A DNA stretch of 64,000 nt, from the NCBI GenBank assembly GCA_037179385.1, contig CM074193.1, positions 38,032,846-38,096,845 on the forward strand. Reading direction: 5' to 3'. This stretch comes from Holothuria scabra. Lineage: Eukaryota; Echinodermata; Holothuroidea; Aspidochirotida; Holothuriidae. The notes beneath the pieces are model-generated. The model ran no database searches, was not told the origin of the DNA, and saw nothing but the letters and a program-made list of their open reading frames with translations. Shown here in pieces: positions 13,601 through 28,600 of the stretch (position 1 is its first letter; each line of letters opens with the position of its first letter). The position numbers and the translations under genes are program-made.

Positions 13601-16600
13601 TGCAAAATGCACACAGAGACTGTTATTACTCATCACATGACTGGCTGGTAGTCTGCACCACAAAACCTAGCAAGCTTCTCCATGGTTGTCTGATCTCCTG
13701 TGGGCTTGAAGTAGGGTATGTTCGGGTATTGTCGGACAGTTGAAGGTTTTTTCACTATAGCTTCCAACAGAGTTGCACTACACTGCTGCTTACCTGATAC
13801 ACTGACAGCCACAACTGTACTTATGTGCCCCAGATACGTAGGGGATCTACGCATACCTATAGAGGCCTTACACAGCACTTAGAAAATGTTAAGTGTGTGT
13901 TTGGTATTGTCGGACACTGTCGGGTGTTCCCAGACGCTTTATTATTTCAATATTATTATTACTAAAGATAAGAAAATACACATCAAATGATGGAGGGATT
14001 ATCAATTTAATGTTTCTTTAGTGTCCTTGTGCAAAATTTAATCCAAAAAAGTTCAGTGAAGTTTTCTTAATAAACATTTCACATTGCCAGTCTTTCCACT
14101 TCGCATGCACACATATGCATGCATATTAGTGCATACATGTATGCAGGTTTGTGTACTGTCCGAAAACACCCAACAGAGACAGCACTACTTGAACTGTGCT
14201 GCAACACTATGTGAAGGTATATAGCACAGTCTTCTGCTTACCAAGGTGTTTACGAAACCTGTGGCAATAAAAAAACTCTATTTCTCATAACATGGATTTT
14301 CCTACAAAAATTTACAGCCCGGCAAGAAAATTTCCAAGGTCTTGCACACTTGGAAATGTGCCAAGAAATTTTCAAACTGAAATTTATTGCTGTAATTAGC
14401 TACCATTTTCTTGACAATGAGAAGGCTTAATGTGCTACAAATACAACCGTGTGGACTTCATAAATATATCTATGAATCGACTGTCTGGCACCTAAAATTG
14501 ATCAAACTATCTTAGTCAGTGAGTAGATTTATACACCACCGTCCGAGAACACCTGACGTCCGAGAACACCCTACTTTACCCTAGAATATGCCCACAGTAG
14601 CTCCTGCGTGTTGTAAGGGCAATTAAAGGGAAGGACTTACACCACATTTGGGCTAGTGTCATTGAAAGCTAACTTGCACTTAAACTATACTTGAAATTAT
14701 ATTTTAACTTTTGCGTTTTATCTGGTTGACACTTTATTACACATTTGTGTTGGTGTGTCATATCCATGACCCCTTTTTTCCAAGTTGATGAATGGGTGTC
14801 TGGTCTAGTTGTTATAACATCCGACCTGCAGATGATTGGAGTTTGATTCCAAGACTGCCATTGTGTTTGATGCTCCGCATGAACCATGGAGCATGGTTAC
14901 AAGTCAGTGTCCCATAACTGGATAAAAGGTCATAGGAGCAGCTAAAATTAAACTAGAAGTCAGTTATAAGGCTTAAAACCCTGTCTAAATGAACCTTTAA
15001 ACCTCTTCAAGCTGATTTTGAAATTACTGTATTGCAAACTGCATTACAGGAAGTAGAGTTTGGAAACTTACAGTAAAGAACAATTAATGGGGACCTGCTA
15101 GTTAGGACAAAATTTTTGGCAGAGCTATCAGTATACACACTGTACCATGCACTTCATCCTTTCAAAAACAAATTTCTTCTTGTTCCTCTGTTACAACAAA
15201 ACATGGCTGCTTCTACAAATGTAATATGTCTTCACAGCTAGCAGACTTCTTCAGAGTGACTAAACAAATCTTATCTCTCCAAGTTGATTTTGAAATTAAA
15301 TTTGCCAGCTGCATTATGGAAAGTAGAGTTTTGAAGCTTATTTTACTGTAAGTAGGGAAAATTAAGGGACATGCTAGTCAGGAAAAAATGTTGACAGAGC
15401 TTTCAGTGTACAAACTGAAAAGTGCATTTAATCCTTTGAAAATCCTTTTATTCCTTTGATTTGTCTGTTACTACAAAACATATGGCTACAGCTACAAGTG
15501 TTGTCTTCATACTACAAACTGCTTCAGAATGTTGCTGGCAAAAGCTGTTTGTTGGAACTTCCTCCTCAGTGTGAACAAATGTTTAGGAGGCCTCACAATA
15601 CAGTATGTTCTGAATGCTAATCTTGTTTCTCTGTTTTTTCTTTGTCCATAGATCTTGGTGAGAGTGACCTTGCTTACACTCTGGCAATCACAGGAAATGG
15701 CAGAGAAGATTACAAAGGCAAAGATGTCCTTATTTTAGGGGGAGGGGATGGAGGCATTCTTCATGAGCTGCTCAAAGAGTCGCCAAACTTTATTACCATG
15801 GTCGAGATATCCTTTAATGTCAAAACACCAGAGTACAAACGATAATGTTGTGGTTGAGGTGAATGGTGTTCTTCGGCATTGTAGTTATGTTTAAAGGCCT
15901 AATCCTCTCATTCCAAACAGTTCCAAGTCTCCTAACCTTCTTACTTGAGCCCCTCCTAAAACTGTCTAAATTCATCTTCATCCAGACACAATCTCAGTTT
16001 ATTGCTTCAGGGTGAGTATACGAAACCCCAGTGTAATGGAATCAAAACACTCCCAGTACAGTACATGCTGTGCGATATGAACCACAGGGCTCAGCATTTC
16101 TGAACTTGCTGTCAATCAAAGAGCTGTGCCAAATGAGATTTCTTTTGAGGACTACTGCAAAAGTTTTAGTTTGAGGTGAGAGTTGATTCCCTTTTAAATT
16201 GTCAGTGTGTGATGGAATGATTAAACATAGAATGACAGTTCAATGTTAAGTGCAGTATGGAAATTAAAGGGTGTGCCCATACGTGGATGGCACTTAACCA
16301 CCCCTCCTGGTGTTCAAATTTTATACCTATCATAAGTTTGCATGTCATTAGTCCTGTTGTGCACTGTTTCACAGTCCATCTGGCACATGCTTATTTCTGA
16401 TTTGTATCTTGCCCTTTAACGAGTTCATCTGCAGTATGAGACTCACTATCAGAATTTTCTGCTCACACTAAGACATTCCTTCCCCAGGCAGGGACAGGAC
16501 TGTAGGTTTTTTTTTTTCTTTTCATTTTTCTGTGACAAATAGAACTTGCTATCTTACTTAAATGAATGGTCTTTGTCACTTTCCAAATGTCCAGTTCCAA

Positions 16601-19600
16601 AACTATAAAACATCTTCTTTTGAACAAGAAAGAAAAATTCAACTTTTGGGTGACTAGTAAGCTGTTAGTGGACTCTAAATAGAATTCTATAAGCCTATTT
16701 TGTTAAAGTGGATACCTGTTTTCATGAAGATGTGCATTATAATAGCTCTGTTATGTTTAACCTTGACTGTAAAGCTTTACATTGACCAAGTAGTTGTAGA
16801 TGCTGCAAAGGAACACTTAAGAGGGATCTGTCATGATTCCCTTGACAAACTTGAAGGCCCCAACTATAAGGTGAGTTTTATTGATAGTCCTCTTGGTCTA
16901 GAATCTTCTGGAATATTCAACACACCTTCTGAATAGAACCTTTTCCAAGTAAAGGATTGTACTAATTGTCTAATCACGGTGCCAACAGGAATACTGGCAG
17001 CTGAGGATGTTGTGTGACAGGTGCTATATGGAGTTTTTCACGGATGTCACTGTATTTTGGGCAGTGTTGTGTAATTGAGTCACTGGATTAGTGACTCGTC
17101 ACCAGTTTTCAAACTTGTAAGTGACTCCAGTCGAGTCATTGACTTGAGTCACTATACTATTTCAATTCGGAAATTACTCCTGAATTCTATTGAGTCACTA
17201 TAATTTTGAGAGGAAGTGACTAGAGTCATGACTTGTTACAACACTGATTGTGGGTACCTCTAATTTTACAGCCAAGTGTCCTGTGTACAGTAATTGTTGC
17301 TAAAGTGCTATTGTATGCATATAGATAATACACACACTGCAGATTAAATTTTTCTCTTTGGTGCAATCCATATTTCCCACAAGTTAACTTGTTTTATGTG
17401 AAAAACAAATCTCTTTACATTCAAAAATTATTCAATTAATCACTAAAATTTCTGGGAGGGGGATTTCTATATTCCTAGATTCTACCATCAATTTTATGTC
17501 ACACGTTCTGTTTACACTTTTGAGTCATAATGTACTGTACACTTAAAATGCCATGTCTGCTGCTGTTACCCATGCTTGCCAGTGCTTGGTTTACAATACT
17601 TGCATTTTTTCCACCACCATTGCATTCAAGTAAAATTAATGCATTAATTCATTTTGGGGGTAGAAAATATGCTTAAGTGAAAGAAATAAAGGTTCTAGGC
17701 TTTATGCACCCCCACCTAGCTCCCGTCAATTTCTACCTTTGATAGTCCATTTAAATCATGTGCCTTAAGTGTATTTCTTCATGAAAGATACATATATTTC
17801 TGCTGCAACAGTGTTCTCCACAGGTCCAAATTTTGTCTGGCCCTTGTCACTTATTTAGAAGATGACACAGATGGCTGCCTGAGGGAGGGACCTCAGGGAG
17901 GAGGTTCTGGGGGAGGGGGCCTTCTGCCCCTTTTGAAAAATTTTTGCACACTTAAGGTGGGTTAGATAGAAAGTGGTGCAAATTTGAATTGAATAATTCA
18001 AATGTGACCCTAAAATGTGAAAGCAATATTTTTTTGTCTGGGCAGCAGGTCTTTGTACAGGCAGTAAAATTAAGGCTGGGCACTGGCCCATGCTCTTCAG
18101 ATTTTGTGCCCGGTCAAAACCACTGGTGGAGAATGCTTAGTAATCTCTAAAGCTCTAGTAATTGCCTGATAAATGCTTGTTTGTATTAATTTTCTGTTAA
18201 TCTTTATTTTTATCAATTTTAAACAGGTTCCAGGGATTCCATTTTTAAAACAGTTCTGGTAAACAACCGTTACCATTAACCATAACCTAGTTTTACTAAT
18301 TGCTTAATTAAACTGTAGAAAACAATACCTGATAGGACTTAATATACCCACAAATGTTTTTGGAGGATCACCAAGTATTATACAAGTTAGTGAGGCCTCA
18401 AAAATTTAATCTTTGATTTTATGGAATATTAGTAAAAACATACCCTTTGTGAAGATAGTACAAACATTGAGTTTGAGCTTTTGCTTAGGTCTAGTTTGAA
18501 GGGGTCAATTTATCAGCCTTTCTAGTGGCCATACAATTCTTATAATATCCAGCAAGGAACCACAGTGCCCATTGGGCTCCTGTTTTAATGTGATTTCAAT
18601 CAAAGAGCTGTGATAAAAGAGTATTTCAGTAGTCTCCATGTAAAATTTTACTTTGGGGTTATCAATTAGTTTGTAAGTTAGATAAGATTTAACGTCACAC
18701 CAACAAGAATGTGTTATATAGTGTCATCTCGGTGACACAGGTAAAGTCCATCCCTTTAGCCGTCTTTGACGACAGGAAAGAAATACCTCGGACATATTCC
18801 ACATCCCAGGCGCATGGGAGTAGGGGTGATGAATGACCACATTTCATCATTGTCTGTTTGTCAAAACCATTTCCAACATTTTTTTCATACTATTGTTTGC
18901 ATCCCCTTTTTCCCCCCTTCCCTTTCTTTGAATAATATTTAGGTAGTTTAACACCAACTAAGGGTCAGATCTCCTTTTCTGAACAGGGGATCACATTATT
19001 ATTCATATGCTAAATTTATACTCATCTTGTAACCTGACCTAACTCAGAATGCAGTGTTGCAAGTTTGCTACTAACCAACTTTTCCATTGCAAGGAAAATG
19101 TCTTGTGTGGTGAGCAGTTTGTTCCCGACTTTTTCCTATAAAATGCACACAAAAGGCTGTTATTTCTCATCCTATGACTGACTCTTGCCTATAAAATGCT
19201 CACAAAAGGCTGTTATTTCTCATCCTATGACTGGTGGATTGTCGGAGCCACAAAACCGAGCAAGCCCCTCCATGGTTGACCCTTGTGGGCTGGGGTTTGT
19301 AGAATATGCTCACAGTTTTTCACGCCTGTTGTAAGAGGCGACTAAAGGGATGCCAAACTTGAAGTTGAGCAATACTTTAAGGATAATTTAAACTGAACTT
19401 TTTATTGAGTTGACTGACACTATATAATACATTCGTGTTGGTGTGTCATTTAAATCTTATTTAACTAAATAACTAACTAACTAACACGTCTAATTACTTG
19501 ATTGACAGTGACAGATACGTTAAAACGCACAAATAGGGACGTAAACTTGGGGTTAGCCAGCAGGTCAGTCAAGTATGTATTAGTTGCTTTTCATGCAGTG

Positions 19601-22600
19601 TGAACACAGTGACGGCATAGATGACTTGAGGGCACAAATCGTGTAACAAACTCTCGTACCAATTACACCCCACAATGCCTTTGATCTACTGGGGTCTCTA
19701 TTGCATTTTCAAGAAGTAATATCATGGCATGTTATGCAGCAAATATTTACACATTAATCTCATGCAAGCTTGATCCTAAGCAATGAGATAAGGATCTTGT
19801 ATCAAAGTCTTTTTTGTCAGCTAGGTGCCTGCATCTGTCCTTTTAAATTTCATTATTTTCCCCTTTATTTCCATTTTCTGCTCAAATTCAGCCATTGTCA
19901 ATGTCGACACAACTTGTTTCAACATGCTTAGTATCAATTGAGCTGGTTAAATTAGCTGCAAAGTATATTGTAAATATAATCTTGAGTCAAGACATGTACT
20001 CTTGCTGCTCGTTTCTTCAACTTGAAAAATAAATACATTTCTTCTGTGGTAGAAGAGAACTTTTTAGACCTTATATTGCCCTGGTTAAACTCCAGTTGGA
20101 CTGAGTTAAACTGGGTTAAACTGGATCCAGTTGGAATCAACTTAGAACCTAATTGAAAACCAGTTAAATCCAGTTGATCTAATGTGGAATTTGGCCAAAT
20201 TCAACTGGGTTGAAAAAGTTATCCTAGTTGAAAGCTGAAGAACCCAGCTTAACCCAGTTACTTTAATATGGAATTTGGCCAAAACTAACTGGAATGAATT
20301 GGTCAACTGGATTCTACTGGAATTTGAACCGTGGTGATTTATTAATATAAAGGCAATAAAAATAAGGTATTTAACTTAAATTTCCATTGGGATGTAAGTT
20401 TGAAAAGCCTCAAGTTAATTGTTTTACATTTTCAAGTGATGCAACATTTATGACTCTTAATTAAGCAATATTTTTAGGGAAAAAAGAAATGTCTGTAACA
20501 TTTGATTTGTGAGACTAAATGGCTTGAAATGTTATAAAAATTATTTGCTGACTGCACTGTGTTGATGTACTTTAAAAGGCACTTTCCTTAATTGGTACAG
20601 TGACCGGTGCTACAGATTGTTGTATGTTCAGATTATGCAACAGATGTAATATAGCAAGAGACCAAAACATTTTCAATAATTTTACTTACATGTTACATAG
20701 GGTGTCTTGAATTGCCATTGTCTGAAAGAAAAGTGCCTCAATGTTGTGTGGACAGACTGCATGGTCAACTTGCCAGAGCATCTGACTTGTATCCAGGAGG
20801 TCTGGAGTTGGACCCTGGCAGGGTCATATACTAAAGATTTAAAAATGGAACCTACTGGTATTGTGCTTGGTGCTCAGCATAAGCAATAGAGTAGGAGAAA
20901 CAAACCAGTGAGTCACAAAAAGGCCACAACCGTCCTGACTAGAACAAATTGGTTAGAAACTTTGAAACTGTATATCATGGTCGTGCAAAATACTAATGAA
21001 CGACTGATAATTCAACAGTGTATAAAAATGCAGAAGCTCACTTGGGCGTTTGCTTCCTGTGGTGGATTTAGAGGTTAATGATGGTTGCATTGTTACTCGT
21101 CACAGAACAATCAGCTCTATGATCCGCGATATATGGAGGGTTATAAACCAAATCTTCTTGACAGACAATTAATTTGCACAGCATTTGGATATGTGAGCAC
21201 CTTTTCTTCTATGTACACATGCAAAGTATATGTTGCATATGCAGTGTGCTGCAATACCTTACCTCGAAACATCACAGTCACAACATGTCAATGCAAGAGT
21301 GATGTATATTTAGAGTGAATGTTATTTTATGGCCAGCATCATCAGGTTTTTAGTTACGATTAATTCAAGTTATAATTTTGTCTTCCCCTACAGGTGCTAA
21401 TAGAAGACTGTATTCCTGTACTGGAAACATATGCCAAAGAAGGGAGGCAGTTTGATTATGTTATCAATGACCTAACAGCTATTCCAATAACAGTGGAGCC
21501 CAGAGGTAAACAGCATTACAAAAACTTGATTAAAGTATAGTCTTACTAAAACTTTGCCAGTATGGAATGTTTTTGGTGTGAATTTAAGCAGGGGGGGGGG
21601 GGGGGGGGGGGGGAGGTGGAGGGGTTTGAGCTTTTGCTTTAATTTCCAGTTTCAAGTTGATAGGCAAATTGAAGTCAGTTTTATTTAATCATTTGTCAAT
21701 TGGGACGTTTAAAGGGCCATTCCTCTCACCCCAAACTACAATTTTTGTAGATGTCTACAGAAATTCTTCCATGGCTCAGCTCTTTGATTGACACTTAGTT
21801 CAAAGAGTGCAGAGTAGCAAAGCTCATATTACATGGCATGTATTGTACTGAGAGTGTTTTGATTACAAATTGGGGTCTTGTGTACTTGCCATGAAGCAAT
21901 GAGGTTGTGTCTCGGTGGGGATGAATTTTTGACACTTGGGGGAGGGCTTATTAAAGTAAGTATCGGTAGGAAAATTGGAACTGTTTGGGGGGGAAGTGGA
22001 TCAGGCCTTTAATCTAGTACAGTCTTCAAGTAAATCAGTAAAGCAATCAGAAGGGAGAAGAGAATTCTTAAAAATAAATCAGAGTGAAATTTGGAGTTGG
22101 GAAAAAGAAGAGAATGCAAAGAGTTATTTCAAAGTATCAACTTTCTAAAAGTTGGTTGAGATGGTGCTGGTGTCATAGAATGTATTAGAAGTATATGACT
22201 ACATGCAGGGTAGACACATAAGCCATCAGTGAAGCTAATTTATGGTCAGTCCAAATCTGGGAAACTTGAACAGTTTATGTCCATCCTTTCCACATGCACC
22301 TATGTAGAATCCTACAAAGTAGAACATTTTATACTGCTATAATATTCAAGTACTATGATGTTGTTTGTGATTTATTATGTAAACACAAGACCCTTCAGTA
22401 TTTTGCTTTTAACATTTAAGATACATGGTGGTAACAGCAAATTTTCACTTTCAGTAGCCAAAATGTCCCTGAGAGGGATGTGGAAAATTAGGGAGAAATA
22501 TCTCAAATGTAGAAAGTATTGCTTTCCTCCCTCTCCCTTGTATGCCCCATCCTACCAAAAAAAGATATAATAACTGCGGACCTCAGTATCACTCAGGAGA

Positions 22601-25600
22601 GAAGCTAGTGAAGTCAGGGGGCTGTGCCCCCCTCACATGTGATACTGGCTTCTCTACGTGGAAATGCTTCATTTTCCTCATGTCAGCTTTAAAAAGGTAT
22701 AATGAAGTATGTGATCCCTGAGCACAACACATTGTCTTGATAGTTTATGTATATTGCTCCCGAGTTTGCATAAAGCTTCAATTTTTCTGCTAATCAGATT
22801 CAATGTCTAAAATTTTGTTTGTACAAAGTGTAGACTTTCAAGTTTTTTCAGCCTACTTTCTTAGACAAAAGCCCAATCTTTGGTGGATTGTTTGATGTGA
22901 GAGTGCTTGACTAGCTCCAAAAGTTGGCCTTTACAATCTTTTAAGCAAAATGTATTCAAATAAACTTAATTACCTCCCTCACTCCTAGAAATACTGTTTA
23001 GGGATGACATGTGAATAATAAATGGGCTGCCCCCACCCCTCAGTTCCCCCATTCCACTGTCCTCACCAGGGTGGTGATGCCCAGCACTCCAGGCAAATTC
23101 CCTTTCCCCACCCACCACAAATCTTCTTAATTAGACTTAAAAACGTCCTCAGATTCACTCCCTAAGGTAAAATGAAGTAAAAAATGAAAAATTAATGGCT
23201 AAAAAATGGGGTAGATGCTATGGGGTGGCTTAAGGTGCTTTTTCTAAATCAGACAATTACTGGGCACTCAAATTGGCTAGCTCCATTCGTAGTCCTCACC
23301 ATATCCTGCCATCCAGCACATAATGCTCTCTACATGTGTATTGGAGACTAAAAAGAAGACTGCAGGTGCTGTTAGATTGAACAAGAAGATTAGAAGTAAG
23401 CTGAAGCATACAAATCCAACAAATTGAATCAAATTTAACAATCCCACTATCATCAAAAATTTGTTAAATATTGGGACTCCCTTGTTCTTTCCTAGCATAA
23501 AATTGGTAAACTTATATTGAGTTTGAATTACAATTTAAGAGCAAGCAAATCAGCCTTTAGGTAAAAAGCCATGAGTTAGAAATATTTACTACCAGGAGTT
23601 ATTTTTGATAGAGGGATAAATTTCATTACAGTCAGTCAATTCTTTTCAAATGTTGTCGGTGTGTCTTTCGTTTATGGATGTTAAAATTTAATGCATTGGA
23701 AATTGGATCCTCATGGTATGATTTAGTATCAATGTTAACAGTTTGCATGGAGTAGAAACAATGACTCAGAGAGTATTAAAAGAAAAACAGAAAAAAAGGT
23801 GTGGGTAGTTTGAAAGTGGGGAAATGGGACATACATTTCCCATCTTTTACTTCAGTTCAGAGTGAAAACATATTAGTATTGGATGTTAAACAGGAAAACA
23901 TTAAAACTGTTTGAAAGAATAACATGTTCAAATATGTACCCATACAATACCCTCCCCTTTTCCACTTGTGTAGCATAGCACACACTATTGTGAAACAAAA
24001 AATGACGTAGTAGGATCGAAGGGAAACAGTTCATAGATACCCCCACACTGAACCTCCTTAGCACACACAAAAAGAGATTACATTTATTGAAGGAATGGAA
24101 TGTTCCATACACTTACCCATACAGTCCCCTCTTCTGTTTGTGTAGTACAAACCATAGATCATGAAAAAAGAGAGATTTGAGTAGGGTGTATTGGAAGGAA
24201 ACAGTTTGTAGAGTCTGTCCCCAAATGTAAAAAGAATTGCTTTTCTTTTATTCATGAAATGGGAAAATAAAGTTTCTGTTGGTTGAAGATGTTAACCCAT
24301 CTACTGACTTTCTTCTTTGCAGGATCACAGTGGGACTTCATGAGGTACATCTTAGATCTGTCCATGAAAGTTTTAAAGCCGTCTGGTAAATATTTTACAC
24401 AGGTAAGGGTTACCATTGGCATAATAGTTTTAAACATCACAGAAACTTCCTATAGGGCTTATACACCTTCTTGGCTTTGTTGTGCATCTCTCTGTTTTTC
24501 CATCCAGGCGTCTGTTTTACAACAATTGTTACTAAGATTCTGTTGTGTGTGTGTTTTGGTAACACAACCTTTGCCTTTGATCAATTCCATCCAGTGAAAT
24601 GCTGTCACGTTAGGTGCATAATCTCTACAGAGTGTTGTCACTGACGTTACAAGCCCTGGCCATTTTTTGGGGGGTAAAAAGTGTAGTATACTGGCTAGTA
24701 TAACTAGCTAAGAAGCATTTGGCGACCCACATCTGAGCATTGCACTAAAACATCTTTGACTTTTGCCCAGCAGTGGGTGTGGCTTACCAGTTGTGATGTC
24801 ACATGAAAGCACTCTATAGACGAATCCAGACAGCAAGTAATGGTCTGATTTCAGTTGGCCATAACTGGGGTCCGTCACCTTTTAATCTTTCGATTTCCTT
24901 GCTTACCTCTATCATGGATTGTTGTACACTACATTATACCTAAATTCCTTCAATTTCACTGAATATGAGTGTTTGAGACTCATGTAGACCATATATTAAG
25001 GCAATTCAAGGCTGATGGACCCCACTAATGGCTGCGCACAGTCACTAAAAACAAGCGCTAATCAGATTTATGTATAGCTTAGCAAAGGACCAAGTCTAAC
25101 TGCAACATATCTGTAGAGCAGTTAAACTACCTCCTTCATAACCAGTACTTACCTTTACAGCAAATAGACTGAATGTGTACTGCCTGATAGCAGTTATTTT
25201 TGTTGAAAACTCACTCATATATGATAGGCTGTCTGAATGTTGAATAAGCTTACATCCCAGGTCACACTACAGCGACATCGGATTGTATTTCGCTCTGATT
25301 TTTGCGAGTTTTAATTAATATCTCCTCCATCTTTGGTCAATAAGAAACAAAAATTTGCCATCATGTGTAAATACATGATTTGTATTGCCTGACTACAAAA
25401 ATCTAAGTTATACTTATTATTCCGTGACGTCACACCCTCAGACAGCTTATGGCGTAGTTCGATTAAAGCTATGTTTCAATGTGACATCACGAAATGAGTA
25501 GTTTACATTTCATTTCTGTGGTCCTCCCATACCCATCATACATTTACACAAGATGGCAAATTTTTGGTCATTTTCATCAGTGGATGGAGGAGACTTTAAC

Positions 25601-28600
25601 TAAAACTCCCAAAAATCTGATAGTAATCCAATCCGATGTCGCTGTAGGGTGACCTGGGCTTTAGAAGTCATAAAATCTTTTGTGAGCAAGAGCAGTAAGG
25701 AAACCATAAAATGAACACAGAAGTCAAGCAATCATTTCGTGCTGAGTTGTGCCTATCAACTCGAGATTCTGGCTGAGATGTGCCTATACCAACATCATGG
25801 CTGTCAAAAGAGTTTCACAGGATGAACCTTTTGCTGTATTGTGCTAACCACTCAGTTATGTCTCTCTCACTATTCTAAAACAATTTCACAAATCATAGGT
25901 AGATTGTATTCTCCTTTAATACCACATTTGATCAAGAGGAATACCATGTTGTGATTCAGAAAAATGCGAATGTGATTTCTTTCATGCGAATCATTTTCCA
26001 CATCCCATTGATCCATTGCTGTCTCTGGTACAATAAATTCAGTCTCCCATTCCATCCAGCCTCACTCTACCAAGCTCCACTTGCTAGATACGTAAAGCCC
26101 ATAGCAAAGGTAGAGCAGGAAGCAAAGCTTCATAAATATTTGTGCTACGATATAAAATGTGAAGCTGTCATTGACTAAATATATTTTTGCACCTTTCTTC
26201 ACCCTTGGACCGACTGCATGGTTAAGTGATTAGAGCACAAGACTTGCAGTCAGGAGGTTGGGAGTTCCAAGTCCTGGCTGAGTCATACCAAAGACTTTAA
26301 AGGCACTCATTCGTCACCCTAAACTACAGTTTCAGTATGCATATATCAAAACTCTCAATTGGTACAGCTCTTTGATTGGCATCACATTCAAACAGTGCAT
26401 CATAGCTAAATTACACAGCATGCATGGGCACTGAGAGTGTCTTGATTATACATTATGGACTTGTATGGCCACTGGGACAAGCCATCAAGCAATAAACTAG
26501 GATTGTGTCTGGATAAAGATGAGTTTTAGATAAATGTGGGAGGGGCTAGAAGTAAGTAGGTTGGGAGAATTGGAACTGTTTGGGATGATGAAAATATGCC
26601 TTTAAAACCGAACCAACTACCATTGTGCTTAGTGCTTTGCATAAGCAATGGAGTAGGGAAAACAAGTCAGTGAGCCACAAGGGGAAAAAAGGCCGAGGCC
26701 GGCCCGACTTGAACCAGTTGGTTGAAAACTGGGCCTGAAAACTCCATCTATTAAACTAGCAAACCACCTGAGAAAGTCCACCTTGGAAGTTACCCTAATT
26801 TGTCTGACTATTCGTATGGTTACCATGAGCTGCTTTGCAAACCCATTGCTGGGTTACCCCTTTTGTAGACTCTGATCAAAGCTTTTTGTCTGGTGACACC
26901 CCAAAGGTTAGAGCCAGATGTGAAACCAAAACAGATGTGTACTGGTATGTGGCTGTGGCAATGACTGGCAATGACTGGCAATGGCTGGCAATGGCTGGCC
27001 TGATTTGAACCAATTGGTTGGTAACTAAGCTATAGAACCTCATTTAACAAACTGACTGACGGACGGACCGACCTACCGCTGACCCGCCTACCAAACCCAA
27101 CCCGGACTGACTGTTTGACTGACTGACCAACCGACCAACCAACCGACTGAACGACCAACTGACAGATAGACAAACAAACATACATAAATGGCAGTGTATG
27201 AGAAGGACAGCATGGTCTGTGCATTGAAGATGTGCAGGACTAATCTGAAATTCATAATAGTGAGGGATATTAGGTTCATGTGCTGTAAGTGTGAAGGACA
27301 GATAAGCAGATACAACTTGGTGAATTTCCTAACTTGGTCTGGACGTCAATTTCAAGGTTGCATTATACCAACGTGTATGTGTGATGGTCGCCACGACTTC
27401 ATTAGCAATGGAGTAGGTAAAACTATCTAGTAGGCCACAACTGGAATCAAAACTGAATCGTGAAACGTTTCCCGAAAGGATAATTAAAGGCATATGCAGA
27501 AAAATTCATCTCAATGACATATAGCACTCCGAAGATACAAATGTATAAAGTAATGCAACTTCTTTCTTTTGATGTGGTGCATCATGTAAATCTGTGATGT
27601 CATCGTGGCTCATTAATTTGACATTACATTCAATTTATTTTGATATTTATTTTGATAATTTTATGCCACTGCAGGAAATATTAACCAACAGTGGTGGTTG
27701 TACTCAATGCATGGTGAAGGATAATGCTTGATCTACAGGAAAAGATATTTAAACGTTCCTGCAGTATAAAATTTCAAGGCCAAAAGGACTTTAATTTACA
27801 GAGAAAGACAAAACCAGTGAGAGGCATGTGCCCACATTACATTACTTTTTATGGCTTTGTTGAAGAGCAGCGGTATTATTTAACAAAAGTAAGCAATCTT
27901 TAAAATGAGATATGTTGAGTTAGGAAGAGGAATTGTGACAGGTTTCAAGGACACAGTGTGGAGTGTTTTCTTTTTTTTCACAAAACCCTGGTGAAAAGCC
28001 ACCAGAAGGCCTTTACAAAACTGCTAACGCATATGCCTTTCTTCTGTATTAAGCTTTTTCTCGGCTTTCATACATTCTAAACCTTATTTGAAACTTGGTA
28101 GATACCTACTACATAACTCAATGCCCAGTGAAGGTATCAGACATTTCAAAGGAGGTAGAAATATTTCTCTCGTCAAAAGTTGCTGTTCCTCAAAGTTTAA
28201 ACTATGAAGCGAAAATCTGTTATCATAATATGCTTTAAAAAAAAATTAGAACAAAAAGTGTTCGTTTTTTTTTTTTTTTCAATTGCAAACAATACTATTT
28301 TTTTAGAAACAGAGCAAACAATTGCCCACGTTATAAATGGTCTCGTCTGACTGAGTCATCAAAGCAGAGTTTAGATAAAGCCGGTCCTTTGCTTCAGACA
28401 GTGAACAATTATGTAGTCGCGTAGTACTTGTGCACCAATGTTAAGAAAGTCGATGAGCCGTAGTTTATGCCAACACTAAAATGCACAATCCTACACATGT
28501 TTTGCAAAAGTCTTGTCTGCATGAGTCCATAGGTTTTCCCTTTCGGGAAACCAAAAAGGGGTGTGGAGTGCCCCTAGTTTAACCAGAAAGTTAGAAGTTG

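Noticed and set aside
13162..13743. 193-codon open frame on the + strand, the longest in the window
   Set aside because: It is made of two dispersed repeats found elsewhere in the window (10010-10095 reversed and 19140-19280) and shows no protein motif.
16700..16936. 78-codon frame with a hydrophobic start, possible small membrane protein
   Set aside because: The second half is the SMS exon 16781-16870 and the hydrophobic first part is the end of the U12 intron.
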